Assembly: GCF_907165195.1 (NCBI RefSeq)
Contig: NZ_OU015584.1
Location: 2,490,978-2,554,977, forward strand
Direction of reading: 5' to 3'
Source: Parvicella tangerina
GTDB taxonomy: Bacteria; Bacteroidota; Bacteroidia; Flavobacteriales_D; Parvicellaceae
Length of the DNA: 64,000 nucleotides
Below, piece by piece: positions 55,190 through 62,463 of this stretch (position 1 is the first letter of the stretch; each line of letters opens with the position of its first letter). Position numbers and translations under genes: made by a program. The notes under the pieces are model-generated. The model was not told the DNA's origin. It saw only the letters and a list, made by a program, of their open reading frames with translations, and did no database searches.

Positions 55190-55915
55190 TCAATTCTTTC
55201 TCATTACGGGGTATTCCATACAAGTCTCACCATGCGAAGACTCGCCAGAAAAATGACAGAACTGTTCAGGATAATCATAATTATGATATTGAGCCCAGGC
55301 TTGATAAGCTTCAAGAGATAATGGTTTGGATATATTGAAAGGAATAGGCTTTCCTGTTCTGATGCAATAACCATAATGCTTCTTATCAAACTTTCTTTCT
55401 ACAAATCCTAATGCTTTTTCTGTATACTTCTTAGGATTAATACGTTCTGTAATGGTTTCTACTATTCCGTATTGTAAATCTTGAATTCTTCTTCGTTCTG
55501 ATCGCTTATAAATTCGTTCAATTTCAGCTTTTACCTTATTGTAGTTATCCTCGTCTTGCTTCACACCAAATAAAACCCCCATTTCGAAATTATGGTTAAT
55601 GCTAAACTCATGTAGGTTCATGGTGCTAATAATGGCTTCATCCTCATTAAGATAACACTTTGCATGCAAATTCTCAATATATCTAACTTCCAAGTTTCTG
55701 ATCTGAGAAAGCTTATTGACCTCTTGTTGTTTCAATTCGGCTTTACTATAGATCAAAACAATCCTTACCCCCTTTGAGGAAGCTTCTTTCAATCCGTCTA
55801 AATGCTCTTTACTGATATAATAGTAAGGACTTAGGATAAGCAATTCCTTATTCGCTTCCTCTATTACGTCAGTAATCTTTTGTACTAAACCTTTATTTCG
55901 TAGAAATTTTGCCAT
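55190..55915 (-). CDS. Phospholipase D-family protein with Cys-rich C-terminus
   Basis: Encodes 241 aa. The HKD-like motif is HAKCYLNEDEAIISTMN (His84, Lys86, Asp92, Asn100), with one more residue between Lys and Asp than the classic pattern. Only one HKD is present, so it should dimerise as single-HKD nucleases do. The last 60 residues have GYCIRTGKPIPFN and FCHFSGESSHGETC, a possible zinc-binding tail. Single-HKD proteins are nucleases or nickases in several defence systems. It is 2 bp after the preceding HNH gene, so it is part of the same operon. Confidence 0.8.
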   Translation of the reverse strand: MAKFLRNKGLVQKITDVIEEANKELLILSPYYYISKEHLDGLKEASSKGVRIVLIYSKAELKQQEVNKLSQIRNLEVRYIENLHAKCYLNEDEAIISTMNLHEFSINHNFEMGVLFGVKQDEDNYNKVKAEIERIYKRSERRRIQDLQYGIVETITERINPKKYTEKALGFVERKFDKKHYGYCIRTGKPIPFNISKPLSLEAYQAWAQYHNYDYPEQFCHFSGESSHGETCMEYPVMRKN

Positions 55916-55917
55916 TA

Positions 55918-56973
55918 TTACTTTTTCTTCAACTGCCTTACTAATTCCTGTGTAAAACTCAATTTCCTTGCATCTGGCATAGACAAGAACTCTTTTGGTA
56001 ACAATCCTATTTTATTCATACCCTTAATAACTTTAACCAAAGCTCTCAAGTCATCATCACTTCGAATTGAATTTATATTTCTCATTACTCTATTTGGCTT
56101 AGGAAAGAACACCCATCTTCCCTTCCTGAATAACCAAAAATTAAAGGAAACACCGAACCTATCATCATTATTTTTCAAAAAACGTATGTCATACATTTGA
56201 ATTCCTTTTCTTAACAAATCTACCTTAATTCCAAATATATCTCTTTCCTTCATCCATGAGTTAAATTCATCTATAGGGGTTAGTTTGTACTCATATGATT
56301 TGTATTCTGTAGAGATTTTATCACCTTCCTTCCTAATTCTAACTGGATCAACGCATAACTCTCTGTACATATGAGAATAATGTTCATAAATATCTAGATA
56401 ATAATCTTCATGAAATACTCTTTTGCAATCTTCAATAGTTGGTTGAGCCTTTAGGAATAGCGCTAAAAAATCTGTCTCATCATTAAGGAATTTAGAAAAA
56501 TGCTGGTCGAAATCAACTTGTTCTGGAAACTCTTTCCCTTTGCTATTTCGAGTACCTAAATGACTCTCAATTCGTTCCAACGACTCTAAGATTATCTGTA
56601 AAGAAGATTCTACAGATTTCATTTGTTTTTCACTGAGATCAAAAGCATTCGTAAATTGCCCTTCATGCTCTCTTTTCATTTGAAGAACTTTATCTGTATC
56701 ATACTCAAATTCATCATTATCTATTAACGAATGATGATTTCGACAAAGTACAATGAGGTTATCTTCCTTCCTTCTATCCTCATTGGTTAATTTATCATTA
56801 AACCGAGCTCCAGTTTCTTTTACTGCGGATATATGACATACTTCTGCTAGAAATGTATCAGCCTGAAATAAAGAATGTGAGCATCCTGGAAAAGCACATT
56901 GATTTCCTGTCTTAGAAAACAAAAACCGAATGGTTTCTTTAGTTGGCTCTAATCTTTTGGGTGTTTCAATCAT
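55918..56973 (-). CDS. HNH endonuclease-like protein
   Basis: Encodes 351 aa. The HNH core is near the N-terminus: QCAFPGC (Cys26, Cys31), EVCHIS (Cys46, His47), then RRKEDNLIVLCRNHHSLID (Asn72, Cys77, His80, His81), a zinc-bound HNH with all key residues. The remaining 260 residues have no recognised domain and may be a sensor or target-recognition part (FLKNNDDRFGVSFNFWLFRK). The spacing is 1 bp from the PtuB-like gene and 2 bp from the PLD gene. This second HNH is not homologous in layout to the first. Confidence 0.82.
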   Translation of the reverse strand: MIETPKRLEPTKETIRFLFSKTGNQCAFPGCSHSLFQADTFLAEVCHISAVKETGARFNDKLTNEDRRKEDNLIVLCRNHHSLIDNDEFEYDTDKVLQMKREHEGQFTNAFDLSEKQMKSVESSLQIILESLERIESHLGTRNSKGKEFPEQVDFDQHFSKFLNDETDFLALFLKAQPTIEDCKRVFHEDYYLDIYEHYSHMYRELCVDPVRIRKEGDKISTEYKSYEYKLTPIDEFNSWMKERDIFGIKVDLLRKGIQMYDIRFLKNNDDRFGVSFNFWLFRKGRWVFFPKPNRVMRNINSIRSDDDLRALVKVIKGMNKIGLLPKEFLSMPDARKLSFTQELVRQLKKK

Positions 56974-56974
56974 A

Positions 56975-58132
56975 CTAACTAAACTCTTTCAACACACTCG
57001 ATGCTATGTCTTTTGTCATTTTGGAGAATGGTCTCAATTTAAACTCTTCTTCCGTGAAATAGTTGCAAAAAACTAACCTATAGGCTTCAGATTCAGTCAA
57101 CCCTAATTTAGGAAATGTGTTTTGAATTGATTCAATGTACTTATCAGATGTCATATGTTTTTTTCTAACAATCTCAGCAACTTGATCAGCATGTTCGGAA
57201 TACACTTTTTGCAGCTCAAACAATTTTATATTCCCCTCGACCTTCTTTCTCAATAAATTATCATTCAATGGCCCATTATACTTAATTGATATGCTCATCT
57301 TTTCATTTTTCCCTATTGAGGCTTTGTAGTTCATTGGCCAGTACTCAAATACCATCAATTGGTGATTTTTATTCTCTTCGTAAGGAGATAAATGTGTATA
57401 ATAACTGACTTTTTGAGCATCTTTTAAATCTGAATTACACACATAACAAGAGGGGATTAAATTATAAAAAGATAATTGTAACCATGGCTCCTTACTTTGT
57501 GGAATAAAATGATCTAGCTGTGGTCTCGTCACATGCTTACTCCCAAACATTATTGTATTCGTATATACTCTGTTGCAGTAAGGGCAAGTTTTAAGATTTA
57601 ATAGCTTCGCTAACTTATATGGATTCCATCCTCCAGGTTTTCTATTATCTCGAAAATCTTCATATGAGAATATATATTTTCTAATTGGATTGAGAAGTTG
57701 AAGCTCTTTATTTAAGTATTCTAGATAAATCATCTTGCTACTATATGGTTTTGAAAACTTAAATTCTAATAAATCCCCAACCACAATATTTAATTCGTTA
57801 AGAGCTTTTTTTAGACTTTTAAAATCTCTGAGGTTGATCTGCCAATTTGAAACATTTCCAAGTAGAAAATATTGATTCTGTTTTTTTATCTTAACGGTGA
57901 GTACAGAGCTTAACAACATCCGTATTGTTGAATGTTTCAGATTATGACCAGTTTTAAGCCTTTTTATAACAGCCTCGTTTCTTTTCTCTATGAGATGAAT
58001 TTGGCTAATTTCATAAACTAAATCTATTATATCAGAATATACTGCAATCCTATTTCTAACAACCGTTGTCAGAGATTCGACATGCTTTTTTAGAGCCTTT
58101 TTATATTCTACGGTCTCCGCTAAACCAATCAT
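56975..58132 (-). CDS. PtuB-like HNH endonuclease
   Basis: Encodes 385 aa. A central HNH domain with two zinc-knuckle pairs: KTCPYCNRVY (Cys183, Cys186), QLDHFIPQS (Asp207, His208), FYNLIPSCYVCN (Asn224, Cys229, Cys232). This matches the HNH protein (PtuB) of Septu systems and of Septu-linked retrons, which cuts DNA or RNA after activation by an ATPase partner. The long helical N-terminus (1-170) is larger than in short PtuB forms. It overlaps the ATPase gene by 4 bp (ATGA), as in ptuAB pairs. Confidence 0.82.
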   Translation of the reverse strand: MIGLAETVEYKKALKKHVESLTTVVRNRIAVYSDIIDLVYEISQIHLIEKRNEAVIKRLKTGHNLKHSTIRMLLSSVLTVKIKKQNQYFLLGNVSNWQINLRDFKSLKKALNELNIVVGDLLEFKFSKPYSSKMIYLEYLNKELQLLNPIRKYIFSYEDFRDNRKPGGWNPYKLAKLLNLKTCPYCNRVYTNTIMFGSKHVTRPQLDHFIPQSKEPWLQLSFYNLIPSCYVCNSDLKDAQKVSYYTHLSPYEENKNHQLMVFEYWPMNYKASIGKNEKMSISIKYNGPLNDNLLRKKVEGNIKLFELQKVYSEHADQVAEIVRKKHMTSDKYIESIQNTFPKLGLTESEAYRLVFCNYFTEEEFKLRPFSKMTKDIASSVLKEFS

Positions 58133-61100
58133 GATTGTTGTTCCAGTTTTCTAATCTGCTCTTTGTAATAATCTATTTGCTTTTGCTTGTCAACTTGATC
58201 TGGAAAGATATAACCAAACATAGACAGCAATTTAGATTTTACTAGCTCATCTCCTATTAGACCAATTATTTGCTTTACATATGCCACTTCAGTGTCTGTA
58301 GCTTCCAATGGCTTGTCATCTTCCAGTAAGGATTTCCATTTTCCCATCAATTGAATCACCTTATTAATTTCTTTTTTCGAGAACTCACCAATATAGCCTG
58401 AAGAAAGAAAGAAGTCATTAGCTAGTAAATCATGGATATTTGCTCCAAAAGTTTCATGATTCTCAATATCTTTTGGTTTGCCCTTTTCCAACCTTAACAC
58501 AAAATCCTTAGGAATATCTGACAAAATGAACGGAGAGTGAGTAGCTAAACAAATGTTAATCGCATCTATTTCAGGTAGATTCACTCTTTTTATTGCTCGA
58601 AGTAGTTCTAATACATACTTCTGCTGCATTTCTGGATGGTAGTATAATTCAATTTCATCGAGAATTATATTAATAAAATTATAGTGAATCTTCTGTTTAC
58701 TTTCTATTACGGAATTCAAGTTTCTTAGATGATAAACGATTGAATTTGTTGAATAAATTATTTGTTTTTCACCAGAGCTCATGAACTTCATTGAACTTAC
58801 ATTTCCATTATCCAATTCTTTGACGAAAATCTCATATTTGTAAATTGGTGGTGGAATTAATTCTATTGGCTTGATGTTTTTTCCGATAAGATTTTCGAAT
58901 TCATGATTCTCAACACCCAAAAGTACTCCTAGCTCTTTTTCACGAGGCCAAACGTCTGGATACTTAAAATAATTGATGGTTTGATAAAACTTATCAGTAA
59001 TATGACTATGATATTCATATATCTCATTTAGAACCTTACTTAATCCATCATTATTGAAGTGAACTAATTCCTGGTTAAACCAGTCCTTATCTTCGTAATA
59101 ATTCAATGCAATTCTTATCACCTTTCTAATTAGGTAATTTCGTGCTAGGTTTAATATATCTGGGTCTGATATATTAGTTTCAATCACAGCAAATTTCGCA
59201 ACAATTTTATCCCATATCTCTTGCCTATGTATTTCCGTCAAACTGTCAAATGATACTTCCTTTCCTTCCTTATTATAAAAAAGTACCTTGTTTTTATCCT
59301 TGTTTAGTTTTAAGTGAATCGCTGAGGCTTTCTTGCCCTCTGTTAATAAATGATTCGAATCTTCAGGGTCTGTATTGGCTGGTTCTAATAAATTGGCTAC
59401 AAGTCTATCGAACGCTAGTTTATTTTCGATGTTAATATCAATTACCCCATTCTTTCTCATAGGGTTAATAACAATAGGAGTTTGATAACCATCATTCTTA
59501 TAAAATAATCCGTTGATCCATCCTCCTAATTCAATTTCATTTAATCCATAAATTGAATAATTTACGACTACGGAATAGAAGAACTCTCTCAAGTCTGCAT
59601 ACTTAAACTTTGTCTTACTGTTTTTTTTATGTAGCTTAAATTTATTTTTCCCACCTGACACAAAAGACTCTAAATAAATTGTACCTTCTTTTACTGTGAT
59701 CTTCTTTATTTTTCCGAATTGCATATAATATAACTCTGCGTACAATCCTTCCAGCATCCTTAAGTTCTTTGCGCCAAGTTTGTCTTTAAAGCCAAAAGCA
59801 ATATTATTCACGATTCCAAAAAACAACTCCAGTAACGTACTTTTCCCTGATCCATTTTTACCTACAATTGCTGTAATATTGATTGGCTTCCCTTCCTTAT
59901 CCGTATAAATTCGCCTATCATGTTCTGGAAAGTACTGTATGATTTCATTATTGACTTGAAAACATTGCTCAAAATGATAAACCGTACCATTTTCAACTTC
60001 AGGCTTCAACACTTTTAGTAACTTATCTTTAGATTTAAAGTGAGGTCTTATAGCTATAATTTTGAATGAGGTGCTTAAGTTTGAATCTTCTTTACTTTGC
60101 GATTCTATTACTTGGTTTTCTTTTTCAGCTTGAATAATTGATGATTCATCATTTGCTTTCTCAAACTGTGTATAATCTTCAGCAGGAAGGGAATATTTTA
60201 CAACTTCACGGTTTTCTGCAATTATCTCTTGTATTGCTTTAGAATAAACTACTACATTTTTCTTTTCAGCAATGAATTGATACGACACAAAAGTTAATTC
60301 TCTTAGAAGTCCTTTATGTCCATATAGGTGATCTTTCCGATAATCAGCAATATATTTTTGATAAGTCTTTTCTAATTTTCTTATTAATCCTTTGTAAGTA
60401 TTATAACTCTTTGGTTCTGATTCTATAACCCTTCGACTTACTAACAATGTTCTAACATTTTCATCTAGCGGTAGAAAGTTATCCGAATTAATGTAGTACA
60501 ATAACATTGTAAAAGAAGACATATTTATGCCATACCAGTCATGAAATATTGTATAGTTCTTATTATCTAGTCCTCTTACTCCACCTTCGCATAAACCAGA
60601 AAAAAAATTCCATATTGCAAATTGTTGAGCCTCTTCACGGGCAATCAGAATTTTAACGACATCTGGCGTAGGACATCCTGCAAAAACAATTTCCTTCTGA
60701 ATCTCATTTACTCCCAGCAAACGCAAGTATAAGTTCAATCTGTTTTTTCGTTTTTCGTAGGATAACTTAGATGCATTAATCGAAAAATAAACATGAGATG
60801 GATCTAAACTCCACACCCCATAAGATTCTGAGAATTTATTTATCCATGGATTCAACTCCTTGAAATCTTCATTTTGAATACAATTTTCATAAAATTGTCT
60901 ACCAGATTGCTCTTTGTGATTTTTATAAAATCTACTCAATCCTGAAGTCAATTCTTCAAAACATACATTCCAGTTTACGAAATGTCTCTCGTAGACATCA
61001 GTGTGCTGTTCGATTAATTCTTCAATCTTTTGCTGATCCCATATTTCAACAGTTGCTCTTCGAACATTCCTGACTCGACTTACGTAATCATCCTGGACTT

Positions 61101-61395
61101 TTGGCGATAATATACTAGGAACAATCACTATAAACCTATTTGGGTTTCTTTGACTATAAAATGAAGTCGTACGGCCAATTTCACTATTAAGTAGGTAAAA
61201 TTGATCTTGATCAAAACTCTTTAACTCAACAACGACCTTTAGTGATTCGCGTGAAGGACCATACCCTTGTTGAAGAACGTAGTCTTTAAAACTTGGTGCT
61301 TCGTCTAGGATTAATTTATACTTTCCAGAAGTATTTATTAAATCTGCTAAAAACTCTAGGAGTTTCCTTCGAGGGATATCTTTAAGGTAGTTCAT
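58129..61395 (-). CDS. PtuA-like SMC/ABC ATPase with nuclease-like N-terminus
   Basis: Encodes 1088 aa. Residues 1-145 look like a PD-(D/E)xK nuclease fold: Asp31, then VVVELKS (Glu57, Lys59), then strands FIVIVPSIL and ATVEIWD as in Mrr-like domains. Residues about 150-440 are unassigned. The ATPase follows: Walker A GKNGSGKST (512-520), ABC signature MSSGEKQ (870-876), Walker B INIILDE (907-912), H-loop His951 in LATHSPFILSDIP. The tail FGANIHDLLANDFF then GEFSKKEINKVI is typical of PtuA-like and related defence ATPases. It abuts the DUF3644 gene (0 bp) and overlaps the PtuB-like gene by 4 bp. Confidence 0.82.
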   Translation of the reverse strand: MNYLKDIPRRKLLEFLADLINTSGKYKLILDEAPSFKDYVLQQGYGPSRESLKVVVELKSFDQDQFYLLNSEIGRTTSFYSQRNPNRFIVIVPSILSPKVQDDYVSRVRNVRRATVEIWDQQKIEELIEQHTDVYERHFVNWNVCFEELTSGLSRFYKNHKEQSGRQFYENCIQNEDFKELNPWINKFSESYGVWSLDPSHVYFSINASKLSYEKRKNRLNLYLRLLGVNEIQKEIVFAGCPTPDVVKILIAREEAQQFAIWNFFSGLCEGGVRGLDNKNYTIFHDWYGINMSSFTMLLYYINSDNFLPLDENVRTLLVSRRVIESEPKSYNTYKGLIRKLEKTYQKYIADYRKDHLYGHKGLLRELTFVSYQFIAEKKNVVVYSKAIQEIIAENREVVKYSLPAEDYTQFEKANDESSIIQAEKENQVIESQSKEDSNLSTSFKIIAIRPHFKSKDKLLKVLKPEVENGTVYHFEQCFQVNNEIIQYFPEHDRRIYTDKEGKPINITAIVGKNGSGKSTLLELFFGIVNNIAFGFKDKLGAKNLRMLEGLYAELYYMQFGKIKKITVKEGTIYLESFVSGGKNKFKLHKKNSKTKFKYADLREFFYSVVVNYSIYGLNEIELGGWINGLFYKNDGYQTPIVINPMRKNGVIDINIENKLAFDRLVANLLEPANTDPEDSNHLLTEGKKASAIHLKLNKDKNKVLFYNKEGKEVSFDSLTEIHRQEIWDKIVAKFAVIETNISDPDILNLARNYLIRKVIRIALNYYEDKDWFNQELVHFNNDGLSKVLNEIYEYHSHITDKFYQTINYFKYPDVWPREKELGVLLGVENHEFENLIGKNIKPIELIPPPIYKYEIFVKELDNGNVSSMKFMSSGEKQIIYSTNSIVYHLRNLNSVIESKQKIHYNFINIILDEIELYYHPEMQQKYVLELLRAIKRVNLPEIDAINICLATHSPFILSDIPKDFVLRLEKGKPKDIENHETFGANIHDLLANDFFLSSGYIGEFSKKEINKVIQLMGKWKSLLEDDKPLEATDTEVAYVKQIIGLIGDELVKSKLLSMFGYIFPDQVDKQKQIDYYKEQIRKLEQQS

Positions 61396-62373
61396 TTACT
61401 TCTTCTTATACTGATTATCCAATTCCTTCCAAATATTCGTGTTATAAAATTGCTTTACTTGAGATTTTGGATTTTTAGGGTCTAGTTTTCTATTGTGACA
61501 CAATTTATCATTTGCCTTAACTTTTCTCATTACAGCGTGGAAGTTTGGATTCAATTTAAAATCAGAATATCTTTCTCTGCACATGTCTGTCACATCTTTA
61601 TAAGACAATGGAAATTTCTTAGTAATATCTTCTTCTGATAAACTAATTAACACTCCTTTTTCATCATATCTCATTCCTATACCAGCAAGAGTAGCCGTCT
61701 TCTTAAAACTAATATCGATTCCGATTGCCACATCGAAATTACGATCAGCCATATCTGCATCACTTACTTTCTTTTTAAGAAAGTTCAAATAGTTTTTTAC
61801 TTCATCAGTTAAGATTGCTTCAGACTCCACTTGTGAATCCACATATGCAAGAGGCATTAAGTAAAAATTATATTGAGACATGTCAATTCTTAGTTCCCAT
61901 TCTTTAATGAGATTCATGTAATTCTTGATACATGCAAAACCCAATTCCTGTATTTCTTTAGATATCTCATTTCCATTATGAAAATGAATTGCATTATCTC
62001 TTAGTTCCACTAGAGCTCTGATGCTATAACGCAAGTTCTCGTTTATAACATCTCCTTTATTTCTTAACCTAAGAATCGATTCTGGCAGGCCAATAGTCAT
62101 TGGATTGCCTGACCTGTTTAATTTTGGTGTAAACAATTTAGACTTGGTGCCATCCTTCTTTAATTTAGGTTCAAGTTGGTAAATGGATTTCATATTATAG
62201 CCTGATTTATTCAGTAACCTTGCCTTGAAAAGTAATTCCCAAGCGTTGATAGCTAATATTGAAAACGTTTCTTCACGATACTTAAAATCGGGCTTATTAT
62301 AGATTTCAATAGCAGACAGCATCGAACTTATCGATTTATCAAGTAAACTTTGATATGTCTTGTTAATTTTCAT
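61396..62373 (-). CDS. DUF3644 protein with HEPN-like R-x4-H motif
   Basis: Encodes 325 aa. The N-terminus matches DUF3644: KYREETFSILAINAWELLFKARLL. Residues 125-130 read RDNAIH, the R-x4-H signature of HEPN ribonucleases. A C-terminal segment after about 260 (DFKLNPNFHAVMRKVKAND and HNRKLDPKNPKSQVKQFYN) resembles a helix-turn-helix or RNA-binding module seen in the family. HEPN proteins are common toxins in defence systems, although the RNase role is not shown here. It abuts the ATPase gene without a gap and is next to the HsdS-like tail. Confidence 0.78.
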   Translation of the reverse strand: MKINKTYQSLLDKSISSMLSAIEIYNKPDFKYREETFSILAINAWELLFKARLLNKSGYNMKSIYQLEPKLKKDGTKSKLFTPKLNRSGNPMTIGLPESILRLRNKGDVINENLRYSIRALVELRDNAIHFHNGNEISKEIQELGFACIKNYMNLIKEWELRIDMSQYNFYLMPLAYVDSQVESEAILTDEVKNYLNFLKKKVSDADMADRNFDVAIGIDISFKKTATLAGIGMRYDEKGVLISLSEEDITKKFPLSYKDVTDMCRERYSDFKLNPNFHAVMRKVKANDKLCHNRKLDPKNPKSQVKQFYNTNIWKELDNQYKKK

Positions 62374-62463
62374 CTACTCCACCCTAACCTGCCCATTCAT
62401 CAACATCGGTAATAACCAATCCCGCAAACTGGAGAGGTGCTGGTTTTGTTTATTGTTATTCAT
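62374..62463 (-). pseudogene. 29-codon ORF resembling the C-terminus of HsdS
   Basis: On the minus strand an ATG at 62463, overlapping the helicase stop, opens MNNNKQNQHLSSLRDWLLPM followed by LMNGQVRVE and a stop at 62374, just before the DUF3644 start. The LRDWLLPMLMNGQV string is the characteristic last helix of many type I restriction specificity (HsdS) subunits. The rest of hsdS is absent. It is probably a relic of an hsdS gene, or a very small protein that keeps the tail. It fills the only gap in the operon. Confidence 0.6.
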
